From positions 1-21,599 of the forward strand of contig NZ_JOEY01000094.1 in NCBI RefSeq assembly GCF_000718165.1: DNA of 21,599 bases. The letters are read 5' to 3'. The notes beneath the pieces were generated by a model that saw only the letters and a program-made list of their open reading frames with translations, did no database searches and was not told where the DNA came from. The position numbers and the translations under genes were made by a program. This stretch comes from Streptomyces fulvoviolaceus. GTDB lineage: Bacteria; Actinomycetota; Actinomycetes; Streptomycetales; Streptomycetaceae. Shown piece after piece: positions 1 through 6,646 of this stretch. Within the stretch, counting starts at the first letter, position 1, and every line of letters starts with the position of its first letter.

Positions 1-12
1 GTGTGGTGGGTC

Positions 13-121
13 GGGGCCGTGCCGGGGGGTGTCCGTCCTCGGTCGGGCGGTGCTGTGGGCTGGGGTTGTGCTCGGTGTCGGACGCCCGCCGCTGCGGGCG
101 GACACCCCCCGGCACGTCCCC
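13..121. repeat. Long-range inverted repeat, 23-bp arms
   Basis: The arm at 13-35 and the arm at 99-121 are reverse complements at 22 of 23 positions, with the single mismatch at position 17. They are separated by 63 bases. The right arm overlaps the 3' side of a local hairpin (74-106), so in a transcript the two structures would exclude each other. No gene is visible around it within the window. It could be a duplicated terminator arm, a decayed mobile element end or a leader structure; the sequence alone does not decide. Confidence 0.6.
74..106. terminator. Terminator-like hairpin with 13-bp stem
   Basis: GGTGTC (74-79) and CGCCCGC (83-89) pair with GCGGGCG (94-100) and GACACC (101-106), leaving a 3-base bulge (80-82) and a 4-base loop CGCT. 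No T-run follows on either strand, which is common for Streptomyces terminators. It may end a gene that lies to the left of the window; direction is not determined. Confidence 0.4.
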
Positions 122-192
122 TTGCCGCCGTACGCGCCTGACGACGCCCACGACTGCATACGGCTCTTGCCGTCTGGCGCCCGCTGCAACTC

Positions 193-243
193 CTCAGGGG
201 CGCGGGGAACTGCGCGACCAGCCCCCACTCACCCGCAGACGCC
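193..243. repeat. Dispersed Streptomyces-type intergenic repeat
   Basis: The segment around 197-225 contains GGGGCGCGGGGAACTGCGCG followed by ACCAGCCCCCAC. From memory, this string recurs in non-coding DNA across many Streptomyces genomes. It can fold (GCGC ... GCGC inside GGGG ... CCCC), as REP-like elements do. Only one copy is in the window, so the repeat status rests on recollection and not on the sequence given. Confidence 0.5.
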
Positions 244-326
244 ATACGACCTCACCCGGCCCCCCGCGGCGCGCCCCGCGGAGCCCCCCGGGGCGGATGC
301 GGCTGTTCGGGCGTACGGTCGAAGGC

Positions 327-983
327 ATGCGCATTGTCATCGCTGGTGGTCATGGTCAGATCGCGCTGCGGCTGGAGCGGCTGCTCGCCGCGCGCGGGGA
401 CGAGGTAGCGGGGATCATTCGCCGCTCGGAGCAGGGCGACGACCTGCGGGAGGCCGGTGCCGAACCGATCCTGCTGGACCTGGAGTCGGCCTCGGTCGAG
501 GAGGTCGCGGCGCATCTGCAGGGCGCGGACGCGGCGGTCTTCGCGGCGGGCGCGGGCCCGGGCAGCGGGGCGGCCCGCAAGGACACGGTGGACAAGGACG
601 CGGCGGTGCTGTTCGCGGACGCGGCGGTCCGGGCGGGCGTACGACGCTTCGTCGTCGTGTCGTCCATGGGCGCGGATCCCCGGCACGAGGGCGACGAGAT
701 CTTCGACGTGTACCTGCGCGCCAAGGGCGAGGCGGATGCATATGTCGGCGGCCTGGACGCCCTGGACTGGACGATTCTGCGCCCTGGCGCGCTGACGAAC
801 GACGCCGGCAAGGGCCTCGTGCGTCTGGAGGCGCACACGGGCCGGGGCGCCGTTCCGCGCGACGACGTGGCCGCCGTACTGGCGGAGTTGGTGGACACGC
901 CGGCGACGGCCGGGCTGACGCTGGAGCTGATCAGCGGGTCGGCGCCGGTGTCCGTGGCGGTGAAGTCGGTGGCGGGGAACTGA
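327..983 (+). CDS. Atypical SDR, NAD(P)-binding oxidoreductase
   Basis: A 218-residue protein with an N-terminal Rossmann fold. The dinucleotide-binding motif GGHGQIA lies at residues 7-13 after a hydrophobic beta strand, which fixes the ATG at 327. A serine pair (112-113, VVSSMGAD) and a Y129-LRA-K133 pair match the SDR catalytic Ser-Tyr-Lys layout, so activity is plausible. The length and motif resemble the atypical SDR-a5 group (YhfK-like), usually annotated NAD(P)H-binding or SDR family proteins; the substrate is unknown. The stop codon is two bases before the next start, so it should form a two-gene operon with the SnoaL-like gene. The Shine-Dalgarno signal is poor: GAAGG sits only one base before the ATG. 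Family call is firm, function is not. Confidence 0.85.
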   Translation: MRIVIAGGHGQIALRLERLLAARGDEVAGIIRRSEQGDDLREAGAEPILLDLESASVEEVAAHLQGADAAVFAAGAGPGSGAARKDTVDKDAAVLFADAAVRAGVRRFVVVSSMGADPRHEGDEIFDVYLRAKGEADAYVGGLDALDWTILRPGALTNDAGKGLVRLEAHTGRGAVPRDDVAAVLAELVDTPATAGLTLELISGSAPVSVAVKSVAGN

Positions 984-985
984 GG

Positions 986-1366
986 ATGGCTGCCGAGGGG
1001 GTGCCGGGCGCGCAGCAGGCGCTGCTGCGGCGGATGTACGAGGTCTTCTCGACCGACGAGCGGGACGCCTTCCTGGCGCAGTGCCTGGCCCCGGACGTGG
1101 ACTGGCCGAACATGCTCGACGGGGCCCGGCTGCACGGTCATGAGGCGGTGCGCGCGTACTGGGCACGGCAGTTCGCGGCCGGCCATCCCCTCGTACGGCT
1201 GGAGGGGCTGCGGCTCGGCGGGGACGGCGAGGCGGTGGTGGCGACCGTACGGCCCGGGATGCGCGACGCGTCGGGTGAGCGATGGGCGGAGGACACGGTC
1301 GAGCACGTGTACCGGTTCGGTGGGGACGGGCTGGTCGCGCGGATGGATGTGCAGGCGGGGCCGTAG
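986..1366 (+). CDS. SnoaL-like / NTF2-fold protein
   Basis: A 126-residue protein with the pattern of the small NTF2-like superfamily: an N-terminal helix (ALLRRMYEVF), an acidic turn followed by APDVDWPNMLDG, then HGHEAVRAYWARQF, and closing beta strands with the typical EDTVEHVYRFGGDGLVARMDV ending. Members include SnoaL-like polyketide cyclases, ketosteroid isomerase relatives and binding proteins of unknown role. Catalytic assignment is not possible here. The ATG starts two bases after the stop of the SDR gene, and GGGG lies eight bases upstream, so translation is probably coupled. Pairing of an SDR with an NTF2-fold protein suggests small-molecule chemistry, but no substrate can be named. 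Confidence 0.8.
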   Translation: MAAEGVPGAQQALLRRMYEVFSTDERDAFLAQCLAPDVDWPNMLDGARLHGHEAVRAYWARQFAAGHPLVRLEGLRLGGDGEAVVATVRPGMRDASGERWAEDTVEHVYRFGGDGLVARMDVQAGP

Positions 1367-1379
1367 CGCGCGCTGTTGC

Positions 1380-1592
1380 TCAGAACAGGGGCAGCTGGCC
1401 GGGTACGACGGGGACTGCGTACCCGTCCAACGACGGCTGGGCGGCTCCGAGTTCCGCCTGGCGGCGGGAGCCGGGGCAGGAGACGAGTCGCCCGTTCTCG
1501 CGCGCGCCGGGCGGGTCGTGCCGGGCGAAGCGGCCGGCGACGACGGCGATCTCGCGACGGCATTCGGGGCAGTGCCTGCGACGGGTGGACAT
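1380..1592 (-). CDS. Small Cys/Arg-rich conserved-type protein
   Basis: A 70-residue protein starting MSTRRRHCPECRRE. It has CPEC at residues 8-11, a His in FARHDPPG and a further Cys in LVSCPGSR, which together look like a small zinc-ribbon-like fold. It ends VPGQLPLF. I recognise similar short proteins from streptomycetes but know no function. The ATG at 1592 is chosen because the conserved-looking part begins there; an in-frame ATG 28 codons upstream would add a low-complexity Pro-rich segment. It is convergent with the SnoaL-like gene, the two stops being 13 bases apart with a 10-bp palindrome AGCGCGCGCT (1365-1374) between them. Confidence 0.65.
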   Translation of the reverse strand: MSTRRRHCPECRREIAVVAGRFARHDPPGARENGRLVSCPGSRRQAELGAAQPSLDGYAVPVVPGQLPLF

Positions 1593-1718
1593 GGAGTCAG
1601 TCTGCCCCGGCCGGGAGTGGTTCGTGCATCTCGGGCGGGCGGCTGGGCCAACCGGGGTTGGCGGGTACGAGGGCAAGGTGCCGTGGGGGTCGGGGACGTC
1701 GAGGGTTGTTTCGTATGG

Positions 1719-1838
1719 GTCGCGGTCGTGGGCGTCGCGGTCGTGGGCGTCGCGGTCGTGGGCGTCGCGGTCGTGGGCGTCGCGGTCGTGGGCGTCGCGG
1801 TCGTGGGCGTCGTACCCCAGTGGGTCGTACCCCAGTGG
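1719..1838. repeat. 15-bp tandem repeat, six copies plus two variants
   Basis: Six exact copies of GTCGCGGTCGTGGGC run from 1719 to 1808. They are followed in the same 15-bp register by two copies of GTCGTACCCCAGTGG (1809-1838). The array lies in the 374-base region between the divergent small Cys-rich gene (-) and the MFS gene (+). Because 15 is a multiple of three, the array is open in every frame and yields five-residue repeat peptides, but none has a plausible start or context, so I treat it as non-coding. Confidence 0.95.
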
Positions 1839-1893
1839 GGGTCGTACTCCCGCCCCCGTTCCTCCATATCAGCGTCACAAAATCTGACCATAC

Positions 1894-1922
1894 TTGCTTA
1901 AGTCAATCAACTGACTTAGCTT
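1894..1922 (+). promoter_or_regulatory. Promoter with palindromic operator before MFS gene
   Basis: TTGCTT (1894-1899) and TAGCTT (1917-1922) are spaced 17 bases apart, as in a housekeeping-sigma promoter. Between them and overlapping the -10 is a perfect palindrome, TAAGTCA (1899-1905) and TGACTTA (1912-1918), with a 6-base spacer. AT-rich palindromes of this kind are typical targets of MarR- or TetR-family repressors controlling efflux pumps. A bound protein here would occlude RNA polymerase. No regulator gene is adjacent in the window, so the cognate protein is unknown. Confidence 0.6.
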
Positions 1923-1966
1923 TGGTGTGTCGCGCTGTACCCGACGCCCACACGGAGGCCCGACCC

Positions 1967-4378
1967 ATGTCCCATGCACTTCCCCGCCCCGCCGACGACA
2001 CGGAGACCGCAGCGTCGCGGGCCGGTGTCATCGTGGCGGTGCTGGCCTTCGGCGGGATCGTGGTCTCGCTGATGCAGACCCTTGTGATTCCCATCGTCCC
2101 GGAGCTCCCGAAGCTCCTGAACGCCCCGGCTTCCGACACCGCCTGGGCCGTCACCGCCACGCTGCTCGCCGCCGCCGTCGCCGTCCCGATGATGGGGCGG
2201 CTCGGTGACATGTACGGCAAGCGCCGCATGCTCCTGCTGAGCCTGGTTCTGCTGGTGGCCGGCTCGGTCACCGCCGCCCTCAGCGACTCCCTGACGCCGA
2301 TGATCGTCGGCCGCGTGCTGCAGGGCACGGCGGGCGGCGTGATCCCGCTCGGCATCAGCATCATGCGCGACGAACTGCCCGCCGAACGGCTCGGTTCCGC
2401 CACCGCCATGATGAGCGCCTCGCTCGGCGTCGGCGCCGCCCTCGGCCTCCCCGCCGCCGCACTGATCGCCGACAACTTCGACTGGCACATGCTGTTCTGG
2501 AGCTCGGCCGCCATGGGCGTCGTAGCGCTCCTGCTGGTTCTGCTCCTGGTGCCCGAGTCCAAGGTGCGCACCGGCGGCCGCTTCGACCTGGTCGGCGGCA
2601 TCGGCATGGCGGCCGGACTGGTCTGCCTGCTCCTCGCCATCTCCAAGGGCGGCGACTGGGGCTGGGGCAGCGGCACGATCCTCGGTCTGTTCGCGGCGGC
2701 CGTCGTGGTGCTGCTGGTCTGGGGCTGGTGGGAACTGCGCACCGAGCAGCCGCTGGTCGACCTGCGCACCACCGCACGCCGCCAGGTGCTGTTCACCAAC
2801 CTGGCCTCGATCGCGCTCGGCTTCGGCATGTTCGCGATGTCCCTGGTCCTTCCTCAGCTCCTGCAGTTGCCTGAGGCGACCGGCTACGGTCTCGGCAAGT
2901 CGCTCCTCACCGCCGGCCTGGTCATGGCCCCGTCCGGCCTGGTGATGATGGTCATCGCCCCGGTGTCGGCTGCTCTGTCGAAGGCCAAGGGCCCGAAGGT
3001 CAGCCTGATGCTCGGTTCGCTGATCGTGGCGGCCGGTTACGGCCTGCAGATCCTCCTGATGACCGAGGTCTGGCAGTTCGTCCTGGTCTCCTGTGTCATC
3101 GGCTCCGGCATCGGCTTCACCTACGGCGCGATGCCCGCGCTCATCATGGGCGCCGTGCCGCCGTCCCAGTCGGGCGCCGCCAACAGCCTCAACACCCTGA
3201 TGCGGTCCATCGGTACGTCGACCGCCAGCGCCGTCGCCGGCGTCATCCTGGCGCAGATGACCACCGACCTCGGCTCGGTCGCCCTGCCCTCCGAGAACGG
3301 CTTCAAGACCGTCCTGGCCATTGGTGGGGGTGCGGCGCTGCTGGCCTTCGTGATCGCGGGGTTCATTCCGCGCCGGCAGCCGGCTGAGGCTGCGGGTTCT
3401 GCCGCGGGTTCTGCCGCGGGTTCTGCTGGGGGTTCTGCTGGGGCTCCGTCTCCGGTGGCGGCGGCTGCGTCCGGTGCGATGGCTGCCGTAGCCACTGGTG
3501 AGGCGGCTGCGTCCGGTCGTACGGGCTTCGGTGTTCCGTCCGGGTCCGGCGGTACGACGTCGGAGCGGGCGGCGGTATCGGCCTCCGTCGCGACGGCCGA
3601 GGGCGACGAGGGTGTCGGAATCGCGGTGAGCGGGCGGGTCCTGGGGGCGGAGCGCGTACCGATGGCCGGTGCCGCGGTCACGCTGATCTCGCTCGGTGGG
3701 AAGCAGCTGGGCCGGTCGGTCTCGGGCGGCGACGGATCGTACGGCGTGGCGGCGCCCGCCGCCGGTTCGTACGTCCTGATCGCCTCCGCCGACGGCTACC
3801 AGCCGCAGGCCTCGACGATCGTCGTCGCCGACGACGCGCCGGTCACGTACGACGTCCTGCTGAGCGGCACCAGCGGCCTCACCGGTGTCGTGCTGTCCGC
3901 CGACAGCGGGGCCTCGGTCTCGGATGCCGTGGTCATCGTGACCGACGTCCGCGGGGAGGTCCTGGCCACCGGACGCACCGACGTGCTGGGCGAGTTCACC
4001 ATCACCGACCTGGTGCCCGGGACGGTGACCCTGGCGGTCAACTCCCCCAAGCACCGGCCGCTGGCCCTGCAGGTCGAGATCGGCGGCGTCGGGGTCACGC
4101 GCGTGGAGATCGAGCTGCGGCCCGGGGTGCATGTGCGCGGCACGGTGCGCGGGTCCGGCGCCCCGCTCGGCGACGCGCTGGTGACGCTGGTGGACGCCGC
4201 GGGCAACGTGGTCGCCACGACCACGACCGGCCTCGACGGGGCGTACGCCTTCTCCGACCTGGACGGCGGCGCGTACACCGTCATCGCGACGGGCTACCCG
4301 CCGCGGGCGGCCGGGGTGACCGTCTCCGGTGGCGATGTGGACGACCACGACATCGAACTGGCCCACGGCGGCGAGTAG
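1967..4378 (+). CDS. 14-TM MFS exporter fused to three beta-sandwich domains
   Basis: An 803-residue protein. Residues about 20-470 are an MFS transporter of the 14-segment DHA2 drug:H+ antiporter type. Motif A, GRLGDMYGKRR, lies at about 78-89 and the segment-5 antiporter region GVGAALGLPAAAL is present. A flexible Ala/Gly/Ser linker (about 470-548, with repeated AGSA) follows. Then come three tandem domains of about 80 residues (about 549-633, 634-716, 717-803). Each has the carboxypeptidase-regulatory-like pattern: G-x-V at the first strand, an A-x-V-T-L core, D-G-x-Y/F and G-x-Y-T-V-I-A. The ATG at 1967 has GGAGG eight bases upstream. It probably exports small hydrophobic compounds; substrate unknown. 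With 14 segments both termini should be cytoplasmic, so the added domains would sit inside the cell, which is unusual. The YceI gene downstream carries the same domain type. Confidence 0.85.
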   Translation: MSHALPRPADDTETAASRAGVIVAVLAFGGIVVSLMQTLVIPIVPELPKLLNAPASDTAWAVTATLLAAAVAVPMMGRLGDMYGKRRMLLLSLVLLVAGSVTAALSDSLTPMIVGRVLQGTAGGVIPLGISIMRDELPAERLGSATAMMSASLGVGAALGLPAAALIADNFDWHMLFWSSAAMGVVALLLVLLLVPESKVRTGGRFDLVGGIGMAAGLVCLLLAISKGGDWGWGSGTILGLFAAAVVVLLVWGWWELRTEQPLVDLRTTARRQVLFTNLASIALGFGMFAMSLVLPQLLQLPEATGYGLGKSLLTAGLVMAPSGLVMMVIAPVSAALSKAKGPKVSLMLGSLIVAAGYGLQILLMTEVWQFVLVSCVIGSGIGFTYGAMPALIMGAVPPSQSGAANSLNTLMRSIGTSTASAVAGVILAQMTTDLGSVALPSENGFKTVLAIGGGAALLAFVIAGFIPRRQPAEAAGSAAGSAAGSAGGSAGAPSPVAAAASGAMAAVATGEAAASGRTGFGVPSGSGGTTSERAAVSASVATAEGDEGVGIAVSGRVLGAERVPMAGAAVTLISLGGKQLGRSVSGGDGSYGVAAPAAGSYVLIASADGYQPQASTIVVADDAPVTYDVLLSGTSGLTGVVLSADSGASVSDAVVIVTDVRGEVLATGRTDVLGEFTITDLVPGTVTLAVNSPKHRPLALQVEIGGVGVTRVEIELRPGVHVRGTVRGSGAPLGDALVTLVDAAGNVVATTTTGLDGAYAFSDLDGGAYTVIATGYPPRAAGVTVSGGDVDDHDIELAHGGE

Positions 4379-4380
4379 TT

Positions 4381-4415
4381 GGGGGGCTGGTCGGCTTCGG
4401 CTGAACCCGCCCCCC
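4381..4415 (+). terminator. Hairpin with UUCG tetraloop after MFS gene
   Basis: Two bases after the MFS stop codon, GGGGGGC (4381-4387) pairs with GCCCCCC (4409-4415). Further inward pairing leads to a C-TTCG-G tetraloop (4395-4400), about 14 pairs in all with a T-C mismatch and a bulged A. The very stable loop and immediate position suggest transcription termination or mRNA 3'-end protection. There is no T-run. Confidence 0.55.
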
Positions 4416-4779
4416 ACGGTGGCGAGTCGTTCGGGGGCGGCCCGGCTCCGGATAACCCGCGCCCACAACGGCCAGTCGCTCTCGGACGGGCCGGCTTCGG
4501 CGAACCCGCGCGCACGGTGGCGAGTCGTTCGGGGGCGGCCCGGCTCCGGCTAACCCGTGCCCACAACGGCCAGTCGCTCTCGGACGGGCCGGCGTCGGCG
4601 AACCCGCGCGCACGGTGGCGAGTCGTTCGGGGGCGGCCCGGCTCCGGCTAACCCGTGCCCACAGCGGCCAGTAGTTCGCGGACGGCTCGGCTCCGGCTAA
4701 TCCGCGCCCACAGCGGTCAGTCCTTCGCGGACGGCTCGGCTTCGGCGAACCCGCGCCCGCGTGGGTGCGGGTTCGCCGG
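4404..4779. repeat. 49-bp tandem repeat array, about 7.5 units
   Basis: Units begin with AACCC/AATCC at 4404, 4454, 4503, 4552, 4601, 4650, 4699 and 4748, so the spacing is 50 and then 49 six times. Units 3 and 5 are identical; units 2 and 4 are nearly so, giving a partial 98-bp super-period. Each junction contains the core CGGCTCCGGC or CGGCTTCGGC followed by AACCCG and preceded by a G-rich stretch, echoing the hairpin at 4381-4415. As 49 is not divisible by three, the reading frame rotates from unit to unit, which argues against coding. The array fills the 440 bases between the MFS and YceI genes. Confidence 0.95.
4743..4778 (+). terminator. Strong 16-bp hairpin closing the repeat array
   Basis: CGGCGAACCCGCGCCC (4743-4758) pairs with GGGTGCGGGTTCGCCG (4763-4778) around a 4-base loop GCGT; the only non-Watson-Crick pair is one G-U. 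It is built from the start of the eighth repeat unit and ends 40 bases before the YceI start. It could terminate read-through from the exporter gene, act as a processing site, or stabilise the 5' end of the YceI transcript. No T-run follows. Confidence 0.45.
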
Positions 4780-4818
4780 ACCCCGGCAACAAGAAACCCC
4801 GCACGGAAGAGAGACGAC

Positions 4819-5658
4819 ATGGCACTCACCGCACGGATCCGCACCCGGGACGGCTGGGCCGTGTCCCACGCGGTGGTCACCGTGACCGACATGACCGGCA
4901 CGCAGATCCTGCGGACCGAGGCCGACACCGACGGCAAGGTCGAGGACGGCACTGCCCTCGCCCCCGGCCCCTACACCGTGATCGTCACCGCGGTGGGATA
5001 CGCACCCGCAGCGGCGACGGCACTCGTCACGGCGAGCGGTCGTGCCGACGTCGGCCAGGTCGTCCTGGGCCGGCAGGCGGGAGGTCTGGGGCGCGAGGCA
5101 GGGGCCGAACTTCCCCCGCCGGGTCCGTGGACCATCGACCCGGCCCACTCCTCCGTCGGAGCGGTCGCCCAGCACCTGGGCATCTCCAGCGTGCACGGCC
5201 GTTTCACCGACTTCGGCGGGCGCGTCGAGATCGCCCAGGACGTGGAGAAGTCGCGAGTCGAGGCGGTGATCCGCACGGCCTCGATCGACACGGGCAACGG
5301 CATGCGCGACGACCATCTCAGGTCGCCCGACTTCCTGGACGCCGAGCGATACCCGGAGATCACGTACCGCTCGACCGGCTTGACGCCCGCCGGCGCCGAC
5401 CGCTGGACGGTGCGCGGAGAGCTGGGCATGCACGGCGTCGTACGCCCCGTCGACCTCACCCTCACCTACCTCGGCACCGGTCCTGACCCCTGGGGCGGCA
5501 CCCGGGCCGCCTTCCGCGCCACGACCGAGCTGCGGCGCGAGGACTTCGCCATGGACTACAACCAGGTCCTTCAGGCGGGTATTGCGGCGATCGGTACGAC
5601 GTTGAGGGTGGAGTTGGATGTCCAGACGGTTCAAGGGGAGATGCTTCCGCAGCCGTGA
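4819..5658 (+). CDS. YceI-family protein with N-terminal beta-sandwich domain
   Basis: A 279-residue protein. Residues about 1-85 form a carboxypeptidase-regulatory-like beta-sandwich domain (AVVTVTD, DTDGKVEDG, GPYTVIVTAVGYAPA), similar in pattern to the repeats at the end of the upstream exporter. Residues about 103-279 are a YceI domain: WTIDPAHSSVGAVAQHL, GRFTDFGG, ASIDTGN, RDDHLRSPDFLDAERYPEI and the closing strands. YceI proteins are lipocalin-like barrels that bind isoprenoid or other long hydrophobic ligands. There is no signal peptide or lipobox, so a cytoplasmic location is likely. The ATG at 4819 follows GGAAGAGAG. It is in the same direction as the exporter gene but separated by the hairpin array, so it may be co-transcribed only partially. 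A hydrophobic ligand carrier next to an exporter is a reasonable inference, not shown. Confidence 0.88.
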   Translation: MALTARIRTRDGWAVSHAVVTVTDMTGTQILRTEADTDGKVEDGTALAPGPYTVIVTAVGYAPAAATALVTASGRADVGQVVLGRQAGGLGREAGAELPPPGPWTIDPAHSSVGAVAQHLGISSVHGRFTDFGGRVEIAQDVEKSRVEAVIRTASIDTGNGMRDDHLRSPDFLDAERYPEITYRSTGLTPAGADRWTVRGELGMHGVVRPVDLTLTYLGTGPDPWGGTRAAFRATTELRREDFAMDYNQVLQAGIAAIGTTLRVELDVQTVQGEMLPQP

Positions 5659-5706
5659 TCGGGGCCAGGGGGGTGGGTGCGGGTTGAGGGTTGGGGGTTG
5701 AGGATT

Positions 5707-5733
5707 GGGCTGGGGCTGGGGCTGGGTCCGGGG
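5707..5733 (+). other. G-quadruplex-type G-run motif
   Basis: Four G-runs of 3-4 bases separated by 2-base CT loops run from 5707 to 5726, with a fifth run at 5730-5733. More G-runs lie just upstream (5680-5700). This fits the loose G3+N1-7 quadruplex pattern on the plus strand. It lies in the 117-base gap between the convergent YceI and cysteine hydrolase genes, where it could affect transcription termination. GC-rich genomes give such motifs by chance. Confidence 0.5.
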
Positions 5734-5775
5734 CTGGCGCTGGGCGAGTGCGTATGTGTGTCGGAACTCCGGCTG

Positions 5776-6456
5776 TCAGCCTGGCCGTTGTCCGATCAGG
5801 CCCAGCACCTCGGCGGTGGTCCGAACGTCGCCGAACGATCGATAGATCGTGTGCAGCGCCGCGTTGTGGTCCTGGTCGCGCCGGGCGGCGTTCGCGTCGG
5901 CGACCATCAGCACGCGCAGGCCTGTGGTGGCCGCGTCCCGTGCCGAGGACTCGCAGCAGACGTTGGTGAGCGTGCCCGTGATGAGGACGGTGTCGACATC
6001 ACGATCCGCCAGCAGGCCCGGCAGCGGCGAGCGGCCGGGGAAGAAGGCGCTGTACGCGGTCTTCTCGACCACCAGATCCTCGGGCTGGACATCGAGGGCG
6101 TGCCACAGACGCGAGCGCAGCGGGCCTTCACCGCCCGTCGCGGCGTACATCTTGCTGACCATCGGTCCGTAGAACTCGTCGGTCACGCCCCGGAGGGGTG
6201 CCTGGTGCGCAGGCACCACCCAGGCGACCAGCCCGCCCGCGGTGCGCAACGCAGCGGCGATGCGGCCGATGTTGGGCACGATGCCGCGGACGTACGGATT
6301 CGCCTCGGCGAAGAAGGGCACCATGTCGATCACGATCAGCGCGGTGCGCGCCGGTTCGAGGTACTCGTACGCGTGCCGCCTGCCGCGTCTCTCCTCCTGC
6401 CGCGCGTACTCCCTGGGTTCGATCCACCACGCGTGGGTCCTGGAGTCGGCTTGCAT
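5776..6456 (-). CDS. Isochorismatase-like cysteine hydrolase
   Basis: A 226-residue protein with the three catalytic positions of the isochorismatase-like superfamily. These are Asp44 in ALIVIDM, Lys132 in EKTAYSAFFPG, and Cys167 in TLTNVCCESSARDA, where the residue after the nucleophile is a second Cys instead of the usual Val. Members hydrolyse amides, isochorismate, nicotinamide, ureidoacrylate or similar substrates; the subtype cannot be fixed here. A basic N-terminal extension (residues 1-35, REYARQEERRGRRHAY) precedes the core. The ATG at 6456 has GAGGGA five bases upstream. It is a stand-alone gene, downstream of the tRNA-Tyr terminator and convergent with YceI. Cytoplasmic; no signal peptide. 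Confidence 0.88.
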   Translation of the reverse strand: MQADSRTHAWWIEPREYARQEERRGRRHAYEYLEPARTALIVIDMVPFFAEANPYVRGIVPNIGRIAAALRTAGGLVAWVVPAHQAPLRGVTDEFYGPMVSKMYAATGGEGPLRSRLWHALDVQPEDLVVEKTAYSAFFPGRSPLPGLLADRDVDTVLITGTLTNVCCESSARDAATTGLRVLMVADANAARRDQDHNAALHTIYRSFGDVRTTAEVLGLIGQRPG

Positions 6457-6646
6457 GCGTTTCCCTCGGTCGGCCTGCCATGACGGGGACGAGCCTGCCC
6501 TCCGCCGTTGACAACTACGCCGACCCGACTGGCCTGCTCCGTGTCGTGCTCAGGGTGCTTTGTTTGGATCACGCGTCCATGGGGTGCCTGGCCCATCGGA
6601 GGACGTCCGTTTCCGCTTCCGCCGGAAAGATCGTCCCGGAGCACGC

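Noticed and set aside
356..1891. Minus-strand frame ending in Thr/Ala/Pro repeats
   Set aside because: The repeats come from translating the 15-bp DNA array, and the rest is antisense to the SDR and SnoaL-like genes.
1916..4468. An 850-codon minus-strand frame opposite the MFS gene
   Set aside because: Antisense to a clear transporter with an operator, promoter and ribosome binding site; the peptide is His/Arg/Asp/Gly-rich nonsense.
4404..4779. CRISPR array
   Set aside because: The 49-bp units are contiguous repeats without unique spacers, and no cas gene is present.
4281..4952. Repeat protein encoded by the 49-bp array, either strand
   Set aside because: The period is not a multiple of three, so the peptide changes frame every unit. 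No ribosome binding site or conserved start is seen.
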